Positions 46,179 to 57,150 of a stretch of 64,000 nucleotides of DNA are shown in pieces. Location of the stretch: positions 390,518 to 454,517 of the forward strand of contig JALNQF010000015.1 of NCBI GenBank assembly GCA_028456385.1, given 5' to 3'. A program made the position numbers and the translations under genes. Position 1 is the stretch's first letter; each line of letters starts with the position of its first letter. Origin of the DNA: Ophiosphaerella korrae (lineage: Eukaryota; Ascomycota; Dothideomycetes; Pleosporales; Phaeosphaeriaceae). The notes beneath the pieces were generated by a model. It searched no databases and was not told the DNA's origin. It saw nothing but the letters and a program-made list of their open reading frames with translations.

Positions 46179-46470
46179 GGTGTTGGAGCTTTCCGGTCCA
46201 ACTGTCAATTTATCGAGAGTTCTGTAAAGTGTGTGTCTTGGGTCCATCGGGTTCGGTTGCTGATGACAAGATAAAAGGTCCTATCTTCGGATCTGATAAG
46301 ATTGATGTGGGTGGGATTCCGAATCAGGACCGAGGCGATGACGTAAGTGGGAGGCCGCAGGGTTTATGTGCGCATGGGCTTTTGGACACTGTGGGCAAGA
46401 TATGAGTTTGGCCAAGATGCATTGAAGCTTTATGTTTCGTCCCAGCTTGAGACGGCCCTTTGCGCATGCG

Positions 46471-47644
46471 ATGAGCACCACCATGGCTACTTTGGCGCCT
46501 TTTTCCAGAGCGGTAGTGAGGGCTATGCAGAAGCTGTACGTTTGTATTGTGCCCTTGTAAGACTACTACAATACTAACAAAAGACAGCTACCCGCCAGCG
46601 CTCGCCGATAACTCTTGGGACAACACTGGTCTGCTCCTAGAAGCGCCGTTTATTTCAGATCGCCGCCCATCGAACATTGCCCTTCTCACCATCGACCTTA
46701 CAAAAGCCGTCGCAGATGAAGCCATTGCACTTAAGTCTTCAATCGTCATCTCCTACCATCCCATCATATTCCGCGGATTGAAGTCGATAACACTAGCCGA
46801 CACACAACAGCAGACTCTGCTGCGCCTGGTCAGCCATGGCATCAGTGTGTACAGTCCGCATACAGCAGTTGACGCAGCCCCGGGCGGGCTTGGAGACTGG
46901 TTGGCAGATATTGTGACCGGGACCAAGACAAGTTATGATGCGAGCGATTCGGGATCTGCATTAAGCCAACAAAGCAATAAAGTAGATGAGTATGATCCCT
47001 TCATCGAGAAGAAAAATCCTGCATATACTCTGAATCACCACCCAAGCCAGACTGCGCTTCGCCTCCTCAAGCAGCCATCGACGACAACTACCACAGTCTC
47101 CCATTCACGCCGACCAGTCATTCCACAGTCTCCTGAGCTCGCATCGCATCCTGGTGCAGGCATGGGACGCATTGTAGAATTCAGTCAGCCACAGCCTCTT
47201 GCTACGCTCCTCGATCGTATTAGCAAAGGTCTCAACAACCCAAAGGGTTTTCCAATTGCCATACCACAAAATTCCACCATATCAGACTTGACGATTCGCA
47301 GTGTGGGCATCTGTGCAGGCTCGGGCGCAGGATTGCTGAGCAAACTAGATGTTGATTTGTTGTTCACTGGTGAGATGAGTCACCACGAGGCTCTTGCGGC
47401 AATCGAGAAAGGACAGGTAGTTATAAGCTTATTCCACAGTAATTCTGAACGCGGCTTTCTGGCCGAAGTTCTGCTAGGCCAGTTGGAGCAGGCTGTTGAA
47501 ACAGAATGGGGCAAAATTAGGGAAGAGGAAGAAAACAACAACCATCTTAGGGAAGCGCTTTCTGACGAAAGTTTCGATATTGCGGTTAGTGAAGTGGATA
47601 GAGATCCATACGGCATTGTAGTGTTAAAAAGCGACATGGAATAA
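46471..47644 (+). CDS. NIF3: NIF3-family protein (NGG1-interacting factor 3)
   Basis: Two exons, 46471-46535 and 46588-47644, 373 residues from the first in-frame ATG; a second ATG at 46483 would give MATLAPFSRAV. NIF3 proteins have a conserved dinuclear metal site; their exact reaction is unsettled. Typical blocks are present: LADNSWDNTGLLLEAP at the N-terminus, VISYHPIIFRGLKSI with the metal-binding His, GISVYSPHTAVDAAPGGLGDWLA, and near the end VGICAGSGAGLLSKLDVDLLFTGEMSHHEAL and ISLFHSNSERGFL. The eukaryotic middle insertion (residues about 150-210) is present. The intron interrupts the Leu codon of KLYP. Confidence 0.93.
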
Positions 47645-47894
47645 ATAACAACAATAGCGCATATCAGCATTGGTTCTCATTCGGATAGTGAGCGGAAGTC
47701 CTTCCGATTAATTTCCTGATATTGGCCCCGCCCCTGCCAAGATGCGGCTGGACCCCGCGCAGTTCCACAAGACACAACCCCTGATTTCTCAAAGTTTGAC
47801 AGTATAGTTTTCGTAGCTGGTTAGAATGGCATATAGGAACAACAATATATATTATGATATTCAAATATTTTTCATTAACACAAGAAACCATTGA

Positions 47895-47981
47895 TCCTCC
47901 GTGGCGCAATTGGCTAGCGCGTCTGACTGTTATCTCTGGTAGCTTATCAGGAGGTTGAAAGTTCAAGCCTTTCCGGGGGAG
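47895..47981 (+). tRNA. tRNA-Asn (anticodon GTT), intron-containing
   Basis: The acceptor TCCTCCG pairs with CGGGGGA (one T-G pair), D stem GCGC pairs with GCGC, anticodon stem TCTGA with TCAGG and T stem GAAAG with CTTTC. The anticodon GTT lies at 47929-47931 and the discriminator is G, as in eukaryotic tRNA-Asn. A 13-nt intron (47933-47945) follows position 37; the mature RNA would be 74 nt. TTTCTTTTT follows as Pol III stop. Confidence 0.9.
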
Positions 47982-48322
47982 TTTCTTTTTAGCTTTAATC
48001 CTAGACCCTTTTTGTGAAGAGTTGTGATTTTTCACCAATGGACCATATCTTCAGATTTAATCTTCCTTGGGATGAAGTGATGGATATACCCTTACTTCGC
48101 CATGTTTTTATGTTTTTGATTGTATCCAACTCAGTCGTTGAGCGAGACTCAATCAGACAGTCAGTCAATAGAGATTCTTTTTCTTGCACACTTATAGAGT
48201 CTTCAGATTCATGTGCATCAAATATTTTGGTGTCTGTTGTTTCGTTCCCTTAACATGAACAAAGCCCACATCTTCCACTATTTAGCAAAAAGGTCTTTAC
48301 TATGCAAGTCCCCTTAGAATGG
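47982..48322. other. Spacer between tRNA-Asn and the phosphoketolase pseudogene
   Basis: It begins with the T-rich Pol III stop (TTTCTTTTT). A plus-strand open stretch at 48014-48253 carries no recognised motif. Nothing is annotated. Confidence 0.45.
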
Positions 48323-50644
48323 CTACACCCACTCGTTAATCTCCTGTGGGTCAATGCCCTCGTGGAATGCGTAATTCCGGGCCTTGATCTGCTCGTCCAG
48401 CATAGCTTCCCTTGCCGCACTACCCTTGCTACCAAGCCCAGGAATGTTATCAAACGCATCGATAGCTAAACTATAACGATCTGTGCCGTTGCGAATCGCC
48501 AACTCGAGTAGTGTGTCGTTGTTACCCTTCTCCTTGTATCCACGGACACGAAGATTTTGCTGACCCTTGCGGCCGTATGTCAGGCGGTGGATAAGCCACG
48601 GTTATGAATGGAAATTGAAGATGCACGACTTATTGTCTGTGAAAATAGCTTCCCATTCATACGCTGTGAGGCCATGGGGGTGTTCGCTTGCGTCGATAAG
48701 TTTAAACAGATCGACTACGTTGACAAAGTGGATTCTAAGGTCAGGGAGGTGTGTTCGGAGAAGTGCTGTGGCTGCGAGGGATTCGTGTGTTGAGACGTCA
48801 CCGCGGGATGCCATTACAAGATCGGGCTCTTCGCCTTTGTCATTGCTAGCCCATTCCCAAATTCCAAGACCCTTGGTACAGTGTGCTATGGCTTGTTCCA
48901 TAGTTAAGTATTGGAGGTGCTCTTGCTTATCAGCAACGATATCATTAAAATAGTTTGAACTGCGAAGGCAGTGGCCTATTGTTGAAAACAGGCAGTTTGC
49001 GTCGGCTGGGAGGTAGACCCGTACAACATCGGGACTCTTATTAGCAACTACGTCAAGGGATTCGGGATCCTTTATAAGTATTAGCATGTTATAACTGCAA
49101 GACGTACATGGGAAATATACCTGATGAGTGAACCGGTTATGATCTTGTCGCCAAACAGCTGCTGTGAGGAGAATATTGAGTGAAGCGATTTTCTGTCTCC
49201 ACTCAACCTCCAGACACTTCTCAATCCACTTGCAGTGCTGATTGACCATGGAATCAATGATATGAATAAAAGGCTCATAGCTATTAAGCAAGCCATGTCG
49301 ACCAGATAAAATGTACCCCTCAAGCCAGCCCTAAAAACAGTCAGTAGCCTTATCTTATATGGAACCGTCAAAACATACCTCCACGGTATGCTCAAAAAGA
49401 ATTTCCATAACTCGGCCTTTGTGGGCCAAGTTCCCCCATCATCGTCCTCATCGAAGTAGTTGCCCAACCAGACCTTCTTACCAGCCTCGTAAATCTTGTC
49501 GAGTTTGTTGGACTGCGTTTCGTCAGGCCCAAAGACACGGAAGGTCTTCGGGTTCTCCTTGATCACGTCACGCAGGAAGGTGGCGAAATTGGCCATACTG
49601 CCCATTCTAGTTACAGCTCCTCTTGTGACATCCACACCATAATTTCGGAAGTCAGGCACGTGAAACTTACCACGAATAATTCCACCATTGGCGACCGGGT
49701 TAGCACTCATACGCCTGTTGCCTTCAGGGGCCAGTTCGCGAAGCTCAGGAACGAGCTTGCCATCTTTATCCCAATGCTTCTCCGGCTCATAGCTACGCAT
49801 CCAATCCTCGAGTAATTTGAGTTGCGACTTGTCCTTGAGAACATTTGTTAGGGGTACCTAATGTGCGCGCCAGTAACCTTCTGAGAAGTGGTCTCCGACC
49901 TTGCGGGGTCCAGTCCAACCCTTTGGCGTGCGGAGTACAATCATTGGCCAACGGGGTCGGAAAGTCTTTCCAAAGTCACGGGCTTCTTTCTGATATTCTC
50001 GAATATTCGTCACACAGCATTCCATTGTTGCGGCCATGGCTTGATGCATTGTTGACAAATCGCTACCTTCAACAAAGTAAGGTGTCCATCCGTAACCGAC
50101 AAACAAGGCTTCAAGCTCTTTGTGGCTGATGCGGGAGAGCACAGTAGGGTTATTGATCTGATGTCCGTTAGTAAAACTCTGTAACTCATAACTCGAAATT
50201 TGCATACCTTGTAGCCATTCAGGTGAAGTACGGGAAGGACAGCTCCATCCGTGATGGGATTGATAAATTTTGTTGAATGCCAGCTTGCGGCAAGGGGCCC
50301 TATCTCAGACTCACCATCACCAACCATAGTGAGTGCGATTAAATCAGGGTGGTCAAAAATGGTGCCGAACGCATGAGAGATGGAGTAACCTAGTTCTCCT
50401 CCTTCATGTAATGATCTATTGTGAGTGGCTCGCGGAGAAGTGGATTCCTGCGTAGGTATATCATTCCTAAGCACATGTACATGCTGGTATGGAAGTAATC
50501 TGTCATTTTTGAAACCTCGTAACCGCTAAGTGGATGCTCAGTGATCGAAGCCCTGGCAGGGCCAAACGGAGACAAACTTAAATGGTCGAGATCCTCTACA
50601 ACCTTCTCCGGGTCTGTAGGCGCTTTGGCTACCATAGCATCCAT
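48323..50644 (-). pseudogene. Phosphoketolase (xfp family) pseudogene
   Basis: Homology to the thiamine-diphosphate enzyme D-xylulose-5-phosphate/fructose-6-phosphate phosphoketolase runs through the whole span, with at least three normal introns left (50158-50207, 49331-49378 and 49070-49120). Recognisable blocks: [83 protein letters not shown] and WRQDHNRFTHQ, DVVRVYLPADANCL, IGIWEWASND-like and HPHGLTAYEWEAIF. Four disablements are visible: an internal deletion at about 50406 joining the LTIDHYM region out of frame to EGGELGY, removing about 115 codons including the GHWG and GPGHG thiamine-diphosphate motifs; a TAG at 49858-49860 where Gln is expected; a 1-nt frameshift near 49430; and a TAA at 48602-48604, after which homology continues to 48323. 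Not a functional enzyme unless the assembly is wrong. Confidence 0.9.
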
Positions 50645-52449
50645 TTTGGAGCTTTGCTGGGAAAGCTTATTCTTTGGATCTTCGGCTATTACCAGCAACA
50701 ATGTGATGGATGGAAGTCGGTGGACGTGACCTTGGGACCGCGTTTACTGAGCTAGAAGGTCTTCCTATGCTAGAGGGTTTAATCGGAATCAAATAGATGT
50801 TTGTACAGGATATGATTCCCGAAGGATAAAGGAATGCCGGTTGCTGCACAGCTTTGCCTGTTATGTAGTGAGCTTAGAATCGTGTAGCAGCTGTGCTGTT
50901 GAGGTCGCGAGAGGCGACACTTTCCTGATCTTTTATAGCTGCGCCATTGGTCATTTACAAGAACAGTCATGCTATTGCAACCACTTCATCATGAACGGGA
51001 ACCGCTCCGTCGAATTGGCAAGCATGTGGTGGGTTCGCCTATGATGATGACCTGATGTCAATTGCATGTAGTTAGTAGCTGGACGTGCCTCTCGTGTTGG
51101 AAGTCGGAACCTTGGAAACTTCACCCTACTAATATGGCCCCTCAATGCTCTCCTCTACCAGAAGTACAACATTTTGCAGCGGCAGATATGCACATCATCC
51201 GTCATCACCTTATACAATCCATCATATCTACCAGAAACTCTCCTCTTTATGGGTCTAGATAGCTAAATCCAGGGTGCCTTGTCCCACAACACTTACGTTG
51301 TATATAAAGTTCAAAGTCTCTGAAAGCATATTTAAGATCGTTTTCGATGGTTTCTTTTTCATGAGCAAGCTGCTCATTGCCCTATAGCTTAAATGAGTCT
51401 GTCTTCTTAGTTACCACCTATCGGTCATCCTGATATCTTCTAAATTAAGACAGCCATGTGTCACTTTATTTCTCCCGCCACCATTGGGGAAAAAAACCTT
51501 AACTCTTGTTGACGTTTTGTACCGACGAAAACAGTTTAGTCCCGGAACACCGCGGCTCACCAATCTCGCCTCCTCAGATTGATGATACATCTAGTACTAT
51601 TCAGGAAGAGAAGAGTAGAGAGAAGGGTGTATCTATGAGAAATATGAAATTTGAATAAAGAAGTACCATCTACAACAGGCCATCAAAAACTTCTTATACT
51701 CTGCCATTAGTGACGTGAGTGGATGCTTGCTAAGATACTCTATATCGATGATTCAATAAGTGTGAAACCCGTACTACACCAAAATAATGCTTTGTGATCC
51801 GGGCATGTGTTTAAAACGCCCATATCTCTTGATTAAAGCAATGCCCCCTGGGCGTTATGGTCGTGGAAGGAAGGGATTCACAGGTATACCGACGGTCGAA
51901 GTGGTTTCAGACTTGGCATATCGATAAGAGGCTTTAAATGATGTTATTGGCCATACCGGTACAGGCACACAGTTTGCTCACTAAAAAAACTGTGTCTCAC
52001 TTCAACACTACATATGGGTTATGACATCACCTGCCTAACCGCCAGCACAGGCGCCCCCATGCTTTGTGATTGGCCTCAACCAAATTGCCACATGCAATTC
52101 ATACACGAAATGGTGCATGTTCCATGTTCTGTCTACGATGTACCTGCATGCTTAGCTAGGTTTGATAATTGCCCGGGTTTTACGCGCCTATCGGAAACAC
52201 AAGGGGGTAACATGAGCGGGCTGCCGCCCTCCCTGCTAGTGTTGACGCGGATTTAAGCCAAATAACGTATAGCGCTTCGTATTACAAATGCATCTAGAAG
52301 CTGCTAGAATAGAAAGAGAATATAAAACAGTCAAGAAGTTGTAATAGCTCTAATACAAAATGCCAAATCTCGTGCGCTAGCATTGTAGCTACTACTCTAT
52401 TCAATCTCCTATTCCTCAAGATCTAGTCACCTAACTCTCTTACTGTGAG
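50645..52449. other. Gene-poor transition zone before the RIP block
   Basis: About 1.8 kb of normal to AT-leaning DNA after the phosphoketolase start. Only short chance frames occur (for example an 80-codon frame at 52014-52256 with no motif or signal peptide). No RNA gene or repeat is seen. It ends at the first LTR. Confidence 0.5.
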
Positions 52450-52878
52450 TGTTACAACAGTAACAAGAGAGCTACAGATGGAACCAATAAGCCCCACGAC
52501 AATCAACTCAGACCTATATGACGCTGAGGGATACGAACCCGATTGGGAGGCTACACATAACTAGGACACCTAGGGTGATCCGTGATCTGTAGACCCTTGG
52601 CATCAACAGATCACAGATCGAGGTGATCTGCGATCTGTTAGTCTTGGCACCTACAGATTAACAGATCACTATAAGTATATAGTTAGTAGCAATGCGCATT
52701 ATTAGGATAGCATCAGCAATTCAATTATTAACTACGAGCGACAATACAGAGACAGTTGCAAAACATCCTCTATTGTTCTTAGCCTATTGTAGATTATAAC
52801 ACGAACTCTTGTCATTAATTCTTAATCTACTAACTACCTAATAGCTATTAGGAAGTCGACCCTAGTAACCTAGTTACA
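52450..52878 (+). mobile_element. LTR 1, 5' LTR of retroelement A (least mutated copy)
   Basis: 429 bp, starting TGTTAC and ending GTTACA. It aligns along its length with the LTRs at 56731 and 63331 (shared order: ATAACTAGGACACC-like, GATCTGTAGACCC-like, AGTATATAGTTAGTAG-like and CCCTAGTAAC near the end). Unlike them it keeps many CA and TG dinucleotides, so it is the closest to the original sequence. It holds a hairpin with arms at 52605-52619 and 52625-52639. Orientation is inferred from the gag-pol order downstream. Confidence 0.8.
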
Positions 52879-55800
52879 CCTTGCTAATTTAGTTATTGCG
52901 AAAAGCAAAGCGTAAGTAGCGCATAGTCTAGCTAACACGATAGTAGAAAGTTTAACTAAGAAAGTAGCTAAGGCACCTATAAGTAGTTATAAGTTAGATA
53001 ATATAGTATAGAAAGATATTAAAAACTATATAAACAACCTAATCTCTAAAAAAGAAGATATAAAAATAGTAATTAATATACTAGAAACTTAGAATAAAGA
53101 ACTTTAGGAACACGTAAAATAAAATAAGGCCTAGATTAAAGCTATTATTAAAAGATAAAACTAAATAGAACTAATTACGTAACACCTAGAGATAAGTATA
53201 ATAAAGAAACTACCTAAGATACTTATCTTTAAAAAGTTTAATAGAATAAAAGAGAAACTAAAACCCTTTATAGCTTTAGTACAACTCTAGATAGATATAT
53301 AAGTACTACACTTTAATATAGAAGAAAAGAAGGTAATATATATTAGAATATACCTTAAAGAGAATATAATAAAATAGTTTAAACCTTACTAGATAGATTA
53401 TATAATATACGCCCTAATAACCTAGAAAGATAAAACTAAAGCTATTTTTAGAAGTTACAAGTACTTTACTAGGCAAATAAGAGTAGTATTTAAGGATATA
53501 GATATTACCTAATAAGTAAAAAAAAAACTTAAAAAGCTTATATAAAGTAAGAGTATTCTAGAATATATATTATAATTTAAATAACTAAGTTAGAATATAG
53601 AATAGAATAAATTAGCTCTTATATTATAATTTAAATAAAAACTTAATATAAAAATCTAATATAAAATAATCTATATAGAAAAACTATAAATACTAAAAGC
53701 TCTAAAGTAGTAAGTAATATAAATTAATAATAATCTTTAAGAATAGAAGAAGAATAAATATAGAGGTTATACCTAGAACTATAATAAGAGAAACTCTATA
53801 ATCTTTAATACTAATAAAAATAAAAAGAAAAAGAGAAATAAAGACTTTATATACTTTAATTATAGTAAGAAAAGCTACTATATAAAAGATTACTAATTAT
53901 AAAAGAAAAAAGATATAGTATACTATAAATATAGAAAACTAGAATACTTTATAAAAGACTATAAAAATAAAAACTTAAAAAAAGAAACTTAATTAAAAAT
54001 AACTAAGAAAAAGAAAGAAGTACTATAAGTATAAGCTAAACCTTAGAAAAAAGTAGCTAAAAGTAAAAAATTATAATATATAATACTCTATTAGACCTTT
54101 TATTATAAAGATAACTACTATATATACTTTTCTAGTAAATAGAGAGTAAGATAGTTTTTATAGAAAAATAAAGTAGTAGTAATAAAAGAAAGAATAAAAG
54201 TATAGCTAGAAGAAATAGTATATATAATAGACTTACTAATAGAAGACTTAGAAGGAGAAAGACTCTAGATACTATTAATCTAGGCTAAAAGACTAGTACT
54301 AGATAAAGAGACTACTATAGCTACCTCTAAAGAATAGTAAAGAAGTAAAAAGTAAGTTAGTATAAAAAGTATAAAGTATACCTAGCTAATAATATATAGC
54401 TATAATAGCTATATAATAATAGAAATAAAAGAATAAAATAAAAAATAAAGATTTATTTAAATATATTTAATAGTTATAAATATAGAAGAAGTATATAAAG
54501 ACTAAAAAGAACGTAATCCTAAAGAAATAAAGTTTATACTATTTTAAGAATAGATAAAGTAATATATAGTTATAGTAAAAAGAATACTTATAAAAAAAGA
54601 ATAGTAGTACTTTATAAAAAAGATATAATAGATTAATAAAGCCTATATACTAAGAATACTAGTAGTATACTATATTTTAATAAGAAATACGCCTAGAAAA
54701 GATAAGTACTAAGAAAGAGATAATAAGATAATAAATCCTAAATACTTAGTATACTTTAAAGTATTATAGATATTATATTTAGATAAGAATAATATTATAT
54801 ATAAGAACTCTAAAGTAAATAATAGTATATAGCTTATAAGAAGAAGAGGCTATAACTATATAAGAGTAATTCTAGTAGAAAATATCTAAAGATAAGAAAT
54901 AATCTTAGAAGATAAATACGTAGTAGTAAGACCTAGCCTAAAATTAGCTAAGAAGTATATCTAAAGAAGACTATAGTATAAATATATATATAATAAATAT
55001 CTAAAATATAAAGAATATAAACTTAAAGTAAGCTTATAGCTTTAGAAAGATAGATAATTTATAAAATTACTTAAGTAAAAATAACTAAAAGGTATAAGAA
55101 GCCTATATATTATAAAAATAAGTATATACTAAAGAAAGAAAGTATAATTAATAATTAATAGTAGAGCTATAAGAAACTTTATATTAAGAAAGTTTATAGA
55201 AATAAAGAGAATATACTATATAATAAAGAAGTACCTTTAATAATTAAGTATAATTAAAAGAAAACTATTTTAAGAACTTATTAGGTTTAAGATAGTTTTT
55301 TCTATACTTAAATTAGAAGAGATAATAATTAAAAATATAGTTATAGATATAATAACAATAAATAATAAATAAGATATAATTCTAGAAATACTATAGTTAT
55401 AGATAACTAACCTATATATTAATTAGAGAATAAAAAAAATTAATTATAGTAGAATAGATATATTAAAGGCTAATATAAATACTTATAAAAGAGAATTCCT
55501 AGAAAAATATAAGAAGTAAGAAGAATAGCTTATAAAGCCTAAAGATTACCTTCTAGAATACTAGCTATAAGACTTAATAATAAAAATAGAAAAAGAGAAA
55601 AATATAGAATAAAGCCTAGTTTACTAAAAAATAGAAAAAGAGTTAAAAATTAAATAAGTATTTATTTAAAACGTAATAAAAAAGGAATAGATATAGGAAT
55701 TTAAGTCCTTAGTAGTATATAGACTTATCTTTATAGATAAGAAAGAGATAAGTAATAAGAAACTCTATATAGATTTTAGAAAAACTAATATAGTTATAAG

Positions 55801-56730
55801 TAAGAACTAATACCTCTTACTATTGATAAATATAATATAAGATAAATTATAAAAAGTAATAATCTTTATAAAGTTAAATATCTAGAACGCTTACTACTAG
55901 ATTAGAATTAAGAAAAGTAATAAATAGAAAATAGTATTTAGAATATAATAAAAGCTATATAAATACTTAGTTATATCTTTTAAACTAATAAATATACTAG
56001 CTATATTTTAAGAAAGAATTAATATAGTACTAAAAGAGTACTTAAACGTATTTATATTTATATACTTAGATAATATCCTTATATTTTTAGAAATAGAAGA
56101 AGAATATATATAATATATATATAAAGTACTAAAGAAGCTAGTAAAAAGTAAATTATTTTTTAAAATAAAGAAATATAAGTTTTATATAAAAGAAATAGAT
56201 TTTCTAGAGTTTATTATAGAACTAAGAAAGATTAAAATTAACTTAGAAAAGATTAAGTTAATTAATAAATAGCTAATACTAAAAAACCTAAAAGAAGTAT
56301 AATAATTCTATAGACTAGTAAACTTTTATAAAAAGTTAATAGTAAGATAGTCTAAAGATATAAAACTAATAATAAGGCTTATAAAAAAAGATATACTATT
56401 TAAATAGACTAAGAAATATAATAAAGTATTTAATAAAATTAAGAGAAAGTTTATAGAAAACTTAGTTATTAGAAAATATAATCTAGACCTACTAGTAATA
56501 GTAAAAATAGACGTATCTAACTTAGTCTATAGAATAGTACTAATATAAAAAGACCTAAAAACTAAAAAAAAATACTTAGTTAAATACTTCTCTAAGAAAA
56601 TAAAGCCTATAGAGCTTAACTACCTAATCTATAATAAAGAAATTATAAAAAAGTTATTTCTTATATCTTTTATTTTTATACTAATATTAGTAAGTTTATA
56701 ACTTACTAATATAGTAAACTTTATTATAAG
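52879..56730 (+). mobile_element. Retroelement A internal region, Ty3/gypsy type, truncated and RIP-mutated
   Basis: This is collinear with element B (offset near 4.27 kb), from the post-LTR word AGCAAAGCGTAAGTAGCG to about 56645. There it stops short: the part corresponding to B after 60920 (rest of RNase H, integrase and 3' region) is missing. In its place is a short AT segment with inverted ATATTAGTAAGT and ACTTACTAATAT words, then the TATTATAAG word that also precedes the last LTR. From about 53000 the sequence is nearly free of CA and TG dinucleotides (none in 53521-53880). Confidence 0.8.
53000..56640 (+). pseudogene. gag-pol remnant of retroelement A
   Basis: Riddled with TAA and TAG stops, but conceptual reading still shows a zinc knuckle at 53852-53893 (CCHC spacing, all four ligands now Tyr codons) and a reverse transcriptase region at about 55700-56250. 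The RT catalytic YLDD box at 56063-56074 now reads YLDN. RT motif order and gag knuckle fit Ty3/gypsy. The frame is described as broken and not reconstructed. Confidence 0.75.
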
Positions 56731-57150
56731 TGTAATAGAAGTAATCGAGATAGAACTAATTAGTCTTAACCTAGGTACTAACAAAGTATAAGACGAGTAG
56801 AGTAATAACTTCGATTAAGAGACTATATATAACTAAGATACCTAAGATAATCTATAATTTATAGACTCTTAGTAACTATAGATTATAGATTAAGATAATC
56901 TATAATCTACTAGTCTTAGTAACTATAGATTATAGATTACAATAAGTATATAATTAGTAGGATACGTATTATTAAGATAGTATTAGTAATTTAATCCTTT
57001 AACTATAGAATACTAATACAAGATAGTTGTAAAACATCTTCTATTATTTATAAGTTATTATAGATTATAACCTAAGCTTTTACTATTAACTTATAATCTA
57101 CTAATAACTTTTAAGTACTAGGAAGTTAACCCTAGTAACAGCCTATTATA
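56731..57150 (+). mobile_element. LTR 2, shared by elements A and B
   Basis: 420 bp, starting TGTAATAG. It serves as 3' end of the truncated element A and as 5' LTR of element B. Over the first 103 positions it differs from LTR 3 at 12 sites, all transitions. It is heavily RIP-mutated compared with LTR 1. Confidence 0.8.

Noticed and set aside
48014..48253. 79-codon plus-strand frame beside tRNA-Asn
   Set aside because: No recognised motif; a minus-strand frame overlaps it; probably chance in AT-leaning DNA.
50010..50474. Phosphoketolase fragments as several small genes
   Set aside because: The pieces are collinear parts of one enzyme separated by lesions and ordinary introns, so a single pseudogene is simpler.
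52014..52256. 80-codon frame considered as a small secreted effector near the AT-rich block
   Set aside because: No signal peptide, and cysteines are not in a recognisable pattern; location alone is not enough.
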